Assembly (NCBI RefSeq): GCF_001076885.1
Contig: NZ_JVDT01000156.1
Span: 1 to 55,706 of the forward strand
Source: Bacillus sp. 522_BSPC
GTDB taxonomy: Bacteria > Bacillota > Bacilli > Bacillales > Cytobacillaceae
Direction of reading: 5' to 3'
DNA: 55,706 nt
Shown: one piece after another, positions 46,986-55,706 of the stretch
Numbering within the stretch: the stretch's first letter is position 1
Layout: the number at the start of each line of letters is the position of its first letter
Notes under the pieces: generated by a model
Told to the model about the DNA's origin: nothing
Databases searched by the model: none
What the model saw: the letters and a program-made list of their open reading frames with translations, nothing else
Program-made: the position numbers and the translations under genes

Positions 46986-47675
46986 CTAGTTCTTTATTTT
47001 TCGCTTCGCTACTATTGCTTCAGCAAAGTATAAATCTTCCGGTGTCGTCAATTTAATATTGTCATAGTTTCCTTCAACAATGTGAACAGCTTGTCCAAAT
47101 CTCTCCACCAAACTAGCATCGTCTGTACCTATATATGTATCTACAACCGCCTTTTCATGTGCCTCTTTTAAAATGGAAATGCGAAAAGCTTGTGGGGTCT
47201 GAATAGCCCACAAGCTTGAACGCTCAACTGTTTCCACTACCAAATCACCATCAACCCTTTTGACAGTATCTTTAATTGGTACTGCTAAAACAGCTGCGCC
47301 ACTTTCCTCTGCAACCTTTGTCAATCTAGCTATTTGATCTGTTTGAATAAAAGGTCTAGCCGCATCATGAACAAGAACGATCGTATCATCCGATATTTCC
47401 TTTACTGCATGGTAGACACTGTGTTGTCTTTCACTACCACCCTCAATTAGTGCAGCAACTTTCATAATTGCATATTTCTTTACTAGTTCACTCATTTGTT
47501 TTTTATCGTCTGAACTAACTACCAACCAAATTCCATTACAGTTTGGATCATTTTCGAAAACAAGTAAGGTATGAATAAATACTGGTAAATGGTCTAACTC
47601 AAGAAACAGTTTGTTCTTTCCTAATCCCATTCGTTTCCCTTGTCCAGCTGCCGGAATAATGACTTCATAAGCCAT
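46986..47675 (-). CDS. ispD: 2-C-methyl-D-erythritol 4-phosphate cytidylyltransferase
   Basis: IspD joins CTP to MEP. The 229 residues have the nucleotide-binding IPAAGQGKRMG at the N-terminus, VHDAARPF and IQTPQAFR, and the C-terminal LTTPEDLYFAE. It follows yacL by 17 bases and is clustered with ispF. Confidence 0.98.
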   Translation of the reverse strand: MAYEVIIPAAGQGKRMGLGKNKLFLELDHLPVFIHTLLVFENDPNCNGIWLVVSSDDKKQMSELVKKYAIMKVAALIEGGSERQHSVYHAVKEISDDTIVLVHDAARPFIQTDQIARLTKVAEESGAAVLAVPIKDTVKRVDGDLVVETVERSSLWAIQTPQAFRISILKEAHEKAVVDTYIGTDDASLVERFGQAVHIVEGNYDNIKLTTPEDLYFAEAIVAKRKIKN

Positions 47676-47692
47676 GTTACTAACCCCTATTC

Positions 47693-48766
47693 TTACAATG
47701 CTTTTTCTAATAACTTTGGTTTAGCAAAAATCATTCGACCCGCAGACGTCTGCAAGACACTTGTTACAAGAACATCTATATGTTTTCCAATATAATTGCG
47801 TCCTTCTTCCACAACAATCATTGTTCCATCATCTAGATATGCAACACCTTGATTATGTTCTTTCCCGTCTTTGATAATTTGGATTTTCATCTCTTCTCCA
47901 GGAAGAACAACCGGTTTTACGGCATTTGCCAAGTCGTTAATATTAAGAACAGCAACCTTCTGCAGTTCACAAACTTTATTTAGGTTAAAATCATTCGTTA
48001 CAACAACACCATTAGTCAATTTAGCTAATTTAACTAGTTTACTATCTACTTCTGTGATATCTTCAAAATCACCTTCGTAAATTTCCACTTTAATCGCTAA
48101 CTCTTTTTGTATCCGATTAAGAATATCTAACCCTCTTCTTCCTCGATTACGTTTAAGCGCATCTGATGAATCTGCTATATGCTGAAGCTCTCCAAGAACA
48201 AATTGCGGAATAACAATGGTGCCCTCTAGGAACCCTGTTTGGCAAATATCCGCAATTCTCCCATCAATAATAACACTAGTATCCAATATTTTTAAATTAC
48301 TTTTTTCAACTTTTAAGGGTTCTTCTTCCACTACTTTTTTCTTTCTTGCTGTGAAGAGCGTTAACAGTTCATCTCTCTTCTTAAAGCCAACTTGAAAACC
48401 TAAATATCCAAAAAGTAATGACAAAAGAATTGGCGCGACATTATTAAGCACAGGAACAGATGTTAACGCATACCCTACTAAAAAGGCCAAAGTTAACCCA
48501 AATCCTATTCCAACACTACCAAAAATAATATCTGTTATTGGAGCCTTTACAATCGATTCTTCCAAGAACTTGATAAAGTTAACAATATAATCAATCGCCC
48601 AAAAAGTAATAAGATAAAAAATAATGGCACCAAGTATTGCTGACACATATGCGTTATTAATAAGATTATGATCAATAGACATTATGGAGAATAAATCAGG
48701 AATGAATAAAAATCCTATTGTTCCTCCAATAATTAAAAAACAAATTTGAACAATGCGTTTTAACAA
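47693..48766 (-). CDS. yacL: PIN-TRAM domain membrane protein YacL
   Basis: A TTG start at 48766 behind AGGAGGTGG gives MLKRIVQ, the family N-terminus, and 357 residues; a longer ATG frame is rejected. Four hydrophobic segments (about 5-23, 38-58, 80-100 and 108-127) anchor a cytoplasmic PIN nuclease domain ([10 protein letters not shown], with D162 and D168) and a C-terminal TRAM domain (about 290-350). The substrate is unknown. It normally follows disA, which is missing here. Confidence 0.93.
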   Translation of the reverse strand: MLKRIVQICFLIIGGTIGFLFIPDLFSIMSIDHNLINNAYVSAILGAIIFYLITFWAIDYIVNFIKFLEESIVKAPITDIIFGSVGIGFGLTLAFLVGYALTSVPVLNNVAPILLSLLFGYLGFQVGFKKRDELLTLFTARKKKVVEEEPLKVEKSNLKILDTSVIIDGRIADICQTGFLEGTIVIPQFVLGELQHIADSSDALKRNRGRRGLDILNRIQKELAIKVEIYEGDFEDITEVDSKLVKLAKLTNGVVVTNDFNLNKVCELQKVAVLNINDLANAVKPVVLPGEEMKIQIIKDGKEHNQGVAYLDDGTMIVVEEGRNYIGKHIDVLVTSVLQTSAGRMIFAKPKLLEKAL

Positions 48767-49164
48767 TACTTCCACCTCCTCTTTCACATTATAAACAAAT
48801 TCCCAGATTTGAAACCTAATATTACAGGAATTTTTTATTTGTAATGAAAAAGTTATTTTTATAGATATGATGACTATGCCAAATACTAGTGTTAATTTTG
48901 ATGCAATCCTTATACATTGCGCGGGAAATAATAATATACTGTAAATACTTCCTTCGTATCTATCTATAAAAATTATTGATAAAGGAAGATACATAGAAAA
49001 ACATATAATTCCCAACTGTAAATTGAAAAGATAACACAGACAGAGAGATAAATATCTATTTTATTTGATAAAACTAGATTAGCATTAAAAATAAATCGCT
49101 GTCAAATAATTAAATACTCCATTTTAACACAACTAAAAATTCACATCAATGTATTTTTTCTTAA
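48767..49164 (-). other. radA-yacL spacer, no disA
   Basis: This 398-base AT-rich stretch holds the place normally occupied by disA (about 1.1 kb) in Bacillus. I find no diadenylate cyclase or helix-hairpin-helix motif of DisA on either strand. A TTGACA near 49096-49101 lacks a good -10. An 83-codon open extension of yacL shows no family similarity. Confidence 0.7.
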
Positions 49165-50544
49165 TTAGTCCCCAAAAGCGGCTGTTAATGCCTCTGCCAC
49201 TGAACTAACTCCCACAACCTTTATTCCCTCTGGTGCCTTTAGACCGCTTAAATTATTGCTTGGAATAATAACACGTTCAAACCCAAGTTTTGCAGCCTCC
49301 TGTACTCTTTGCTCAATACGAGAAACTCTTCTAACTTCCCCAGTTAATCCAACTTCTCCTATAATGCAATCCGTAGCTTTAGTTGGTTTATCTCTAAAGC
49401 TTGACGCAATACTTACTGCGATTGCTAAATCAATAGCAGGCTCATCCAGTTTTACCCCACCAGCTACCTTTAAATAAGCATCCTGATTCTGTAATAACAT
49501 TCCTACTCTTTTTTCTAACACTGCCATTAAAAGCGGGACTCTATTATGATCAATCCCAGTCGCCATCCTCCTTGGATTACCAAAGCTCGTCGGTGAAATC
49601 AATGCTTGGATTTCAACAAGAACAGGTCTCGTCCCTTCCATTGATGCTACAACTGTTGAACCCGCGGCACCTTGTGAACGCTCTTCTAGGAAAATTTCAG
49701 ATGGATTCTCTACTTCTTCAAGACCAAATTCTTTCATTTCAAAAATGCCCATCTCATTGGTAGACCCAAATCGATTCTTTACTGCCCGCAAAATGCGATA
49801 TGTATGATGTCTTTCTCCCTCGAAATATAAAACAGTGTCCACCATATGTTCTAACAATCTTGGACCTGCTATAGATCCTTCTTTTGTAACATGTCCTACA
49901 ATAAAAATTGCTATTCCTTTTGTTTTTCCAATTCGCATCAATTCCGCTGTACATTCTCTAACTTGAGAAACACTTCCAGGTGCAGAAGTAACTTCGGGAT
50001 GATAGATTGTTTGAATCGAATCAATAACAACAAACTCTACATTCGTATTTTCAATCGTTCTACTTATTTCTTCTAGATTGGTTTCCGAATAAACAAGCAA
50101 ATGGTCTGAAACTACACCTAACCGATCTGCTCTTAATTTTGTTTGCTTCTGAGATTCCTCCCCAGATACGTATAAAACGGAATGCTTCTTCTGTGCCAAT
50201 TGAGAAGAAACTTGTAATAAAAGCGTAGACTTCCCTATCCCTGGATCGCCCCCTATTAATACGAGTGAACCTCGAACTATTCCTCCTCCAAGCACACGAT
50301 TTAATTCGATTAAATCTGTATAAATTCTAGGTTCATTAACAGTTTCAATGCTTGTTATAGGAATCGGTTTTGCAGCAATCGTACTGGTAGCTGTGTGGGC
50401 AAACGCTCCTTTTCTTTGAACAGCGCTTTTCTCTACTTCTTCCACCATGGTATTCCAGTTGCCACATCCTGGACATTTCCCCATCCATTTTGCAGATTCA
50501 TATCCGCAATCCTGACAAAGAAATTTTGTTTTCCTTTTGGCCAT
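49165..50544 (-). CDS. radA: DNA repair protein RadA
   Basis: RadA is a RecA-like branch-migration helicase. From ATG 50544 it has 459 residues: zinc finger C10, C13, C24, C27; Walker [10 protein letters not shown] (99-107); the RadA motif KNRFG (256-260); and a C-terminal Lon-like domain ([15 protein letters not shown]). It lies 180 bases after clpC, behind a hairpin. Its usual partner disA is absent downstream. Confidence 0.97.
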   Translation of the reverse strand: MAKRKTKFLCQDCGYESAKWMGKCPGCGNWNTMVEEVEKSAVQRKGAFAHTATSTIAAKPIPITSIETVNEPRIYTDLIELNRVLGGGIVRGSLVLIGGDPGIGKSTLLLQVSSQLAQKKHSVLYVSGEESQKQTKLRADRLGVVSDHLLVYSETNLEEISRTIENTNVEFVVIDSIQTIYHPEVTSAPGSVSQVRECTAELMRIGKTKGIAIFIVGHVTKEGSIAGPRLLEHMVDTVLYFEGERHHTYRILRAVKNRFGSTNEMGIFEMKEFGLEEVENPSEIFLEERSQGAAGSTVVASMEGTRPVLVEIQALISPTSFGNPRRMATGIDHNRVPLLMAVLEKRVGMLLQNQDAYLKVAGGVKLDEPAIDLAIAVSIASSFRDKPTKATDCIIGEVGLTGEVRRVSRIEQRVQEAAKLGFERVIIPSNNLSGLKAPEGIKVVGVSSVAEALTAAFGD

Positions 50545-50662
50545 ATTCAGCACCCTTTTCCTTGTATACTCATTTCTTCTTCTACCTTAATGATATGTAT
50601 TCCCGGTATGTTGCTATACGAAAATACTTAGATGGTAATCTTACACCTATATTTTATTAAAT

Positions 50663-50701
50663 AAAGAAAGGACACACGCAGGAAGCTGTAATACGTGTGT
50701 C
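50663..50701 (-). terminator. Hairpin after clpC
   Basis: On the minus strand GACACACG pairs with CGTGTGTC around a 15-base loop and is followed by CTTTCTTTATTT, 23 bases after the clpC stop. It would reduce read-through from the ctsR-clpC operon into radA. Confidence 0.65.
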
Positions 50702-50724
50702 ACTTATATTCATTTACTCGTTTA

Positions 50725-53175
50725 TTATTTTTGTAAATTTACTGCTGGCTCTGCTCCATTGACCTTTACTGTGAACTCACCATTCTCTACATCTAACTCA
50801 ATCTGTTGACCAGTTAATACGGTTCCTTTTAGAAGCTCTTCCGATAATCGGTCCTCTACATGTCTTTGTATCGCACGACGAAGTGGTCTTGCTCCATACT
50901 CTGGATCATAGCCTTCTTCCGCTATTTTTTCTTTTGCCGCTTCTGTAATAGATAGTTGAATGTCCTGTTCTACTAGGCGTTTAACTAATTGATCTGCCAT
51001 TAAAGTAACGATTTCTTTTAAATGCTTTTTCTCTAATGCATGGAAAACAATTGTCTCATCGATACGATTTAAAAACTCTGGACGGAATGCTCTTTTCAGC
51101 TCTTCCATTACTTTACCCTTCATATCTTTATAATCTTGGTCTCCATCCTGAACATTGAAACCAACATATTTATTTTGTTTCAACGCAGAAGCACCAACAT
51201 TAGATGTCATTATTAAGACAGTATTACGGAAATCAACCGTTCTTCCTTTTGAGTCTGTAAGTCGACCATCTTCTAGAACTTGAAGTAAGATATTGAATAC
51301 ATCTGGATGTGCCTTCTCAATTTCATCTAAAAGCACGACAGAGTATGGTTTTCTTCTTACTTTCTCCGTTAATTGTCCGCCTTCTTCATATCCGACATAC
51401 CCTGGAGGAGATCCTACTAGCCTTGAAGTAGAGTGCTTCTCCATGTATTCAGACATATCGATACGAATCATCGCATCTTCATCCCCAAACATAGACTCCG
51501 CAAGGGCACGAGCAAGCTCCGTCTTACCCACCCCAGTAGGACCAAGGAAAATAAAGGAACCAATTGGTCTCTTTGGATCTTTTAATCCAGCTCTAGCACG
51601 TCTTACTGCTTTAGAAATCGCAATTACTGCTTCTTCTTGACCAATTACTCGATTGTGAAGAATATTTTCCATGTTTAATAACTTATCTGTTTCTGTTTGT
51701 GCAAGCTTAGATACAGGGATTCCAGTCCAGCTAGAAACAACACTCGCAATATCTTCCACTGTCACTTCTGTATTCTCTTGTCCTTGCTTTTCTTTCCAAT
51801 TCTTCTTCGTCTCTTCTAACTGTTCTCTCAATCTTTGTTCCGTATCACGTAAAGATGCCGCCTTCTCGAATTCTTGACTTTGAACAGAAGCATCCTTTTC
51901 TTTGCGTACTTCCTCTAACTTTACTTCCAACTCTTTTAAGTTAGGAGGAGTTGTATAAGATCTTAAACGGACCTTAGAACCAGCCTCATCAATCAAGTCA
52001 ATTGCTTTATCTGGTAAGAAGCGATCAGAAATATAGCGATCAGATAATTTTACAGCTGCATCAATTGCTTCATCTGTAATTGAAACACGATGATGTGCCT
52101 CATAGCGATCTCTTAAACCTTTTAAAATTTGAATAGATTCTTCACTTGTAGGTTCATCTACTGTAATAGGCTGGAATCTTCTTTCTAATGCCGCATCTTT
52201 TTCAATATATTTACGATATTCATCTAATGTAGTAGCACCAATACATTGAAGCTCCCCACGCGCTAGAGATGGTTTCAAAATATTGGAAGCATCAATTGCA
52301 CCTTCTGCTCCACCAGCACCAATTAACGTATGCAACTCATCGATGAATAGAATAATATTACCAGCTTGGCGAATTTCATCCATTACCTTCTTTAAACGGT
52401 CTTCAAATTCACCACGGTATTTCGTACCAGCCACAACTGTCCCCATATCTAATGTCATAACACGTTTATCCCTTAATATTTCCGGAACTTCATTTTGAAC
52501 AATTTGTTGTGCAAGGCCTTCAGCAATAGCTGTTTTACCAACACCAGGTTCCCCAATTAATACAGGGTTATTTTTTGTTCGTCTGCTTAACACTTCAATA
52601 ACACGTTGGATTTCCTTGCTTCTACCAATAACCGGATCTAGGCTTCCTTCTCTTGCAATAGCTGTTAAATCACGAGCTAAACTATCTAGAGTTGGGGTAT
52701 TAGCACTAGCTGCCGATCCACCTGGATGGTTGCCAGACTCACTACTTCCAAGTAATTGAAGTACTTGTTGGCGAGCTTTATTTAGGCTTACACCTAAATT
52801 ATTTAATACTCTAGCAGCAACCCCTTCTCCTTCTCTTATTAACCCTAAAAGGATATGTTCTGTACCTACATATGAATGACCTAATTTCCTTGCTTCATCC
52901 ATCGACAGTTCTATTACTTTTTTAGCTCTTGGTGTATAATGAATAGTTTGTGCTGCATCTTGCCCACGGCCGATCAAGTTTTCTACTTCCTCTTGAATTT
53001 TTTCTGCACCTAATCCAAGCGCCTGTAAAGCCTTTGCTGCGATTCCTTCCCCTTCACGAACTAACCCAAGTAAAATATGCTCTGTACCAATATTATTATG
53101 ACCTAAGCGAATTGCTTCTTCCTGGGAAAGTGCCAATACCTTCTGCGCTCTTTCTGTAAATCGGCCAAACATCAT
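50725..53175 (-). CDS. clpC: ATP-dependent Clp protease ATPase subunit ClpC
   Basis: ClpC is the HSP100 unfoldase that feeds ClpP and recognises McsB arginine-phosphorylated proteins. The 816 residues show the double N-domain ([15 protein letters not shown] and its repeat at about 104-118), Walker A1 GEPGVGKT (208-215), a UVR-bearing middle domain (about 420-455), a second AAA module with GPTGVGKTE, and the C-terminal domain. It is 22 bases after mcsB in the CtsR operon. Confidence 0.98.
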   Translation of the reverse strand: MMFGRFTERAQKVLALSQEEAIRLGHNNIGTEHILLGLVREGEGIAAKALQALGLGAEKIQEEVENLIGRGQDAAQTIHYTPRAKKVIELSMDEARKLGHSYVGTEHILLGLIREGEGVAARVLNNLGVSLNKARQQVLQLLGSSESGNHPGGSAASANTPTLDSLARDLTAIAREGSLDPVIGRSKEIQRVIEVLSRRTKNNPVLIGEPGVGKTAIAEGLAQQIVQNEVPEILRDKRVMTLDMGTVVAGTKYRGEFEDRLKKVMDEIRQAGNIILFIDELHTLIGAGGAEGAIDASNILKPSLARGELQCIGATTLDEYRKYIEKDAALERRFQPITVDEPTSEESIQILKGLRDRYEAHHRVSITDEAIDAAVKLSDRYISDRFLPDKAIDLIDEAGSKVRLRSYTTPPNLKELEVKLEEVRKEKDASVQSQEFEKAASLRDTEQRLREQLEETKKNWKEKQGQENTEVTVEDIASVVSSWTGIPVSKLAQTETDKLLNMENILHNRVIGQEEAVIAISKAVRRARAGLKDPKRPIGSFIFLGPTGVGKTELARALAESMFGDEDAMIRIDMSEYMEKHSTSRLVGSPPGYVGYEEGGQLTEKVRRKPYSVVLLDEIEKAHPDVFNILLQVLEDGRLTDSKGRTVDFRNTVLIMTSNVGASALKQNKYVGFNVQDGDQDYKDMKGKVMEELKRAFRPEFLNRIDETIVFHALEKKHLKEIVTLMADQLVKRLVEQDIQLSITEAAKEKIAEEGYDPEYGARPLRRAIQRHVEDRLSEELLKGTVLTGQQIELDVENGEFTVKVNGAEPAVNLQK

Positions 53176-53197
53176 ACTTTCATCCTCCTTAGAATCT

Positions 53198-54256
53198 TTA
53201 TTCTGTTTCCAATTTTAATCTTTCTCTTATTAAGGATGCACGACGAATATCGCGATCAGTTGGATTCATTTGTTCTCCAGCGTAAAGTTGTAAAAACCCT
53301 GGCTGGGTAAGAATCATTAATTCATTAAGGATACTTTTTGATATATTTTTGATATATCCCATATCAATACCTAATCGAACATCGGAAAGGCATTTAGCTG
53401 CTTCCTTTGTTTCCATAATACGACTATTGCATAATATTCCATAGGAGCGGAAAACTCTATCTTCTAATTGTATGTTGGAGGTTTGTGCTAATGCATTTCT
53501 TGCTCCTTTTTCTTGCTCAATCAACTGCATAACGACACTTTTTAGTTCCTCCATGATGTCTTTTTCAGATCTTCCTAATGTTATTTGATTGGATATCTGA
53601 AAAATATTTCCAAGTGCCTCACTACCTTCTCCATAAATACCTCTAACCACTAAGCCAAGCTGTTGAATAGCCGGAATAATTCGACTCATTTGTTGCGTTA
53701 ACACCATTCCTGGCAAATGCATCATTACAGAAGCTCTTAAACCTGTTCCTATATTAGTCGGACAGCTTGTTAAATATCCCATTTCTGTATGATAAGCATA
53801 ATTTATCTTTTTTTCTATTAAATCATCCATTGAATCAGCTTCTTTAAATGCTTCATCTATTTGGAGACCAGGCTTTATACACTGAATTCGAATATGATCT
53901 TCTTCGTTAATCATTATGCTTAACTCTTCATCTTCTGATAATATTACAGCTCCATTAGGAGATTGGTCAGCAAGCTGAGGACTAATGAGATGCTTTTCTA
54001 CTAGAACTCTTTTCTCTAATGTGTTTAACTCACTCATTGCAAGCAATTCTAGTTCTTGATTGAATTGCTTTAATAGAGAATCCTCCACCTGCTGAATCAC
54101 ATTATCAGCTTCTTCTTTTGAAAATAAAAGAGGAAAATTCACGTTCTGTATATTCCTAGCTAATCGAATCCGAGAGGTAAGCACAATTTCAGAGTCAGGT
54201 CCCTCGGAACTCATCCATGAAGTCCGTGCTTTACTTATAAATTTTTCTAAAGACAC
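53198..54256 (-). CDS. mcsB: Protein-arginine kinase McsB
   Basis: McsB phosphorylates arginines in CtsR and in misfolded proteins, marking them for ClpCP. The start is GTG 54256, one base after the mcsA stop, so the GGGAGGGGAG inside the mcsA end serves as its ribosome binding site. It has 352 residues, with the guanido-kinase motifs [13 protein letters not shown] and [10 protein letters not shown]165 is the conserved active-loop cysteine. Confidence 0.96.
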   Translation of the reverse strand: MSLEKFISKARTSWMSSEGPDSEIVLTSRIRLARNIQNVNFPLLFSKEEADNVIQQVEDSLLKQFNQELELLAMSELNTLEKRVLVEKHLISPQLADQSPNGAVILSEDEELSIMINEEDHIRIQCIKPGLQIDEAFKEADSMDDLIEKKINYAYHTEMGYLTSCPTNIGTGLRASVMMHLPGMVLTQQMSRIIPAIQQLGLVVRGIYGEGSEALGNIFQISNQITLGRSEKDIMEELKSVVMQLIEQEKGARNALAQTSNIQLEDRVFRSYGILCNSRIMETKEAAKCLSDVRLGIDMGYIKNISKSILNELMILTQPGFLQLYAGEQMNPTDRDIRRASLIRERLKLETE

Positions 54257-54257
54257 G

Positions 54258-54806
54258 TTACTCCCCTCCCTCATTAAAAGAAGTTAACTGTTGTTCTTTA
54301 TGCTTTATTTCATCTCGAATAACTGCTGCTTTTTCAAACTCTTCCCTATTAATTAGATCTTTGAGCTCTATTCGCAACTGGTCAATTTCCTTTTTAATGA
54401 GGTAATGACCACCTATTCGTTCTGGAATTTTCCCTTTATGCTCTACATTACCACCATGCAATCGTTTAATGAATGGCAGCAATTGTTCTTTAAATGTATC
54501 ATAACAGTGAGGACAGCCTAATTTACCAACTTTCCTGAATTGAGAAAATGTCATCTGACACTCTTTGCACTGTAAAGGCTGTTGTCGCTTATAAGTATCC
54601 TCAGTGATGTGTTGAAAACTTGGCTCTATATTTAGTAACCCCGCTAATAAACTGTTTAAAGATAAACCAGTTGTTCCGTTTATCATAAACATATCACCAT
54701 TTTCTTGTGCACAATGCTCGCAGAGATGAAACTCTGTCTTATTCCCATTAATATTTTTTGAAAAATGTAAAGTAGCTGGTCTTTGATTACATTCAGAACA
54801 CATCAT
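54258..54806 (-). CDS. mcsA: McsB activator McsA
   Basis: McsA activates McsB and helps relieve CtsR repression. From ATG 54806 (after GAGGTG) it has 182 residues with two cysteine-pair zinc modules (C3, C6, C29, C32 and C80, C83, C98, C101) and a C-terminal UVR motif ([21 protein letters not shown]). A GTG three codons upstream is a less likely start. It is the second gene of the ctsR operon. Confidence 0.96.
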   Translation of the reverse strand: MMCSECNQRPATLHFSKNINGNKTEFHLCEHCAQENGDMFMINGTTGLSLNSLLAGLLNIEPSFQHITEDTYKRQQPLQCKECQMTFSQFRKVGKLGCPHCYDTFKEQLLPFIKRLHGGNVEHKGKIPERIGGHYLIKKEIDQLRIELKDLINREEFEKAAVIRDEIKHKEQQLTSFNEGGE

Positions 54807-54836
54807 GTTTCTCACCTCAATTTAAAAACTGGGATG

Positions 54837-55301
54837 TTATTTATATTTTAATGATGTTAACATCGCCTTTAATAATCTTGCTCTTAATTCATCTCGATAA
54901 GGTAATTCTAAATATAATACAGAGCGATCGATTACACTTAACATAATCTTTGCTTCTCGCTTATTAATAACATCTTCTTCTACTAGTCGAAGAATTAAAT
55001 CTTCCGCACTGTTTTGAGGTATCCGACTTTGAATAAGGGATAGTAATTGATCAATTAAATGGGCATGATCATGTGTTTGAACCTTCATAATTCGAATGAA
55101 ACCACCGCCACCACGTTTACTTTCAACTACATACCCCTTTTCAATAGTGAAACGAGTATTAATAACATAATTAATTTGTGATGGGACACACTCAAATTTA
55201 TCGGCAATTTCACTTCGCTTTATTTCCACTAATGATTTTTCGCTCATTTCTAATACTTCTTTTAAGTAAAGCTCAATTATATCCGAAATATTTCTCACCA
55301 A
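54837..55301 (-). CDS. ctsR: Heat-shock repressor CtsR
   Basis: CtsR represses clp genes and is inactivated by heat and McsB. The 154 residues have a winged helix-turn-helix (IADKFECVPSQINYVINTRF) with the glycine-rich wing RGGGGFIRI that enters the DNA minor groove, and a C-terminal dimerisation domain. The TTG at 55301 matches the family start; the next codon, GTG, is an alternative. A perfect CtsR operator lies 17 bases upstream, so it autoregulates the ctsR-mcsA-mcsB-clpC operon. Confidence 0.97.
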   Translation of the reverse strand: MVRNISDIIELYLKEVLEMSEKSLVEIKRSEIADKFECVPSQINYVINTRFTIEKGYVVESKRGGGGFIRIMKVQTHDHAHLIDQLLSLIQSRIPQNSAEDLILRLVEEDVINKREAKIMLSVIDRSVLYLELPYRDELRARLLKAMLTSLKYK

Positions 55302-55317
55302 GCCTCCCCCTTCTGAC

Positions 55318-55334
55318 TTTGACTATATTTGACT
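55318..55334 (-). promoter_or_regulatory. CtsR operator
   Basis: On the minus strand AGTCAAA-TAT-AGTCAAA is a perfect match to the tandem heptamer recognised by CtsR (RGTCAAA NAN RGTCAAA). It lies just downstream of the -10 box, where binding would block transcription. Confidence 0.93.
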
Positions 55335-55337
55335 ATA

Positions 55338-55367
55338 ATTATACACGATAAAAATAATATTTAGCAA
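55338..55367 (-). promoter_or_regulatory. SigA-type promoter of ctsR-clpC
   Basis: On the minus strand TTGCTA (55362-55367), an 18-base spacer and a perfect TATAAT (55338-55343), followed at once by the CtsR operator. The stretch 55368-55618 is AT-rich, and I see no gene, tRNA or further motif in it. Confidence 0.75.
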
Positions 55368-55618
55368 GGAAGACGTTTTATTAATTTTCCCATTTTTTAG
55401 TGATTCCAAACCTACTATCATCATTCTTTCATGCCAGAAAGGAGAGTATGTATAAAGATTATATTAACTATAGTCTGATTTATCACAATTTTCAAGTTTA
55501 AATAATTTGCCGAGGCTTATCTTATTGAATAAAAAAATAATATATATTTATATTTATCAAGCGAAAGAAACTTAAAAGATTAAAACATTTGGGGTAAATA
55601 TAAAAAGGGATAATTAAA

Positions 55619-55651
55619 ATAAAAAAAGCCCTAAAAGCATAATGCTTTTAG
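55619..55651 (-). terminator. Terminator of the rRNA operon
   Basis: On the minus strand CTAAAAGCAT-TATGCTTTTAG is followed by GGCTTTTTTT, shortly after the 5S end. It closes the rRNA transcript before ctsR. Confidence 0.88.
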
Positions 55652-55663
55652 AACTTTTTGACA

Positions 55664-55706
55664 GCCTGGCGACGTCCTACTCTCACAGGGGGAGAACCCC
55701 CAACTA
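55664..55706 (-). rRNA. rrf: 5S ribosomal RNA, 3' end only
   Basis: The last 43 bases, read on the minus strand, give GGGGGTTCTCCCCCTGTGAGAG, split by the 5S helix-loop, then TAGGACGTCGCCAGGC, the 3' end of a Bacillus-type 5S rRNA. The rest of the gene and the rRNA operon lie beyond the window. The exact 3' end is uncertain by a few bases. Confidence 0.92.

Noticed and set aside
48767-49015. N-terminal extension of yacL (ATG start)
   Set aside because: The extension has no family similarity, and the TTG at 48766 has a strong Shine-Dalgarno and matches the family N-terminus.
55302-55618. tRNA genes between the 5S rRNA and ctsR
   Set aside because: No cloverleaf or CCA-type 3' end could be found; only the promoter, CtsR operator and AT-rich DNA.

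Overview
The window is a low-GC Gram-positive chromosome segment from a Bacillaceae species. The gene order is the classic Bacillus block from an rRNA operon through ctsR-clpC, sigH, rpoBC, the str operon, the S10-spc-alpha ribosomal protein operons, ecfA1A2T-truA and rplM-rpsI. Almost every protein aligns by eye along its whole length with its Bacillus subtilis counterpart. Nearly all genes are on the minus strand, so transcription runs from the right edge (3' end of a 5S rRNA gene) to the left edge (an insertion sequence).

Layout from left to right. 1-1451: an ISL3-type insertion sequence. 1452-2206: the 3' part of a phage/ICE-type tyrosine integrase interrupted by it, followed by four TGTGGTCA-like repeats next to the 3' end of rpsI. 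2325-7294: rpsI, rplM (own promoter and L13-type leader), truA and the ECF transporter module ecfT-ecfA2-ecfA1. 7295-22004: rplQ back to rpsJ (alpha, spc and S10 operons with secY, adk and infA). 22562-27273: tuf, fusA, rpsG, rpsL and the L7Ae-like gene. 27486-34861: rpoC and rpoB. 35101-39621: an RsmC-like methyltransferase, rplL, rplJ, rplA, rplK, nusG, secE and rpmG. 39729-48766: sigH, rae1, rlmB, mrnC, cysS, cysE (behind a cysteine T-box), gltX, ispF, ispD and yacL. 49165-55301: radA, clpC, mcsB, mcsA and ctsR. 55664-55706: partial 5S rRNA.

The genes form the core of gene expression and its quality control: ribosomal proteins, RNA polymerase, elongation factors, Sec translocation, rRNA modification and maturation, the ClpC/McsAB/CtsR heat-shock protease system, isoprenoid precursor synthesis, Glu and Cys tRNA charging with cysteine synthesis, and stationary-phase SigH. 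Regulation visible in the sequence includes good SigA-type promoters, a perfect CtsR operator, L10 and L13 leaders, the S10 leader, a Cys T-box and several intrinsic terminators.

The departures from the standard order are the interesting part. Methionine aminopeptidase (map) between adk and infA is a recognisable but decayed pseudogene. disA is absent between radA and yacL. An intergenic repeat occurs at least twice, once between the cysteine T-box and cysE. A palindromic insert separates rpoB from rpoC. An IS has destroyed an integrase at the rpsI 3' end. I found no convincing previously undescribed multi-gene system; both window edges lie in repeated DNA.
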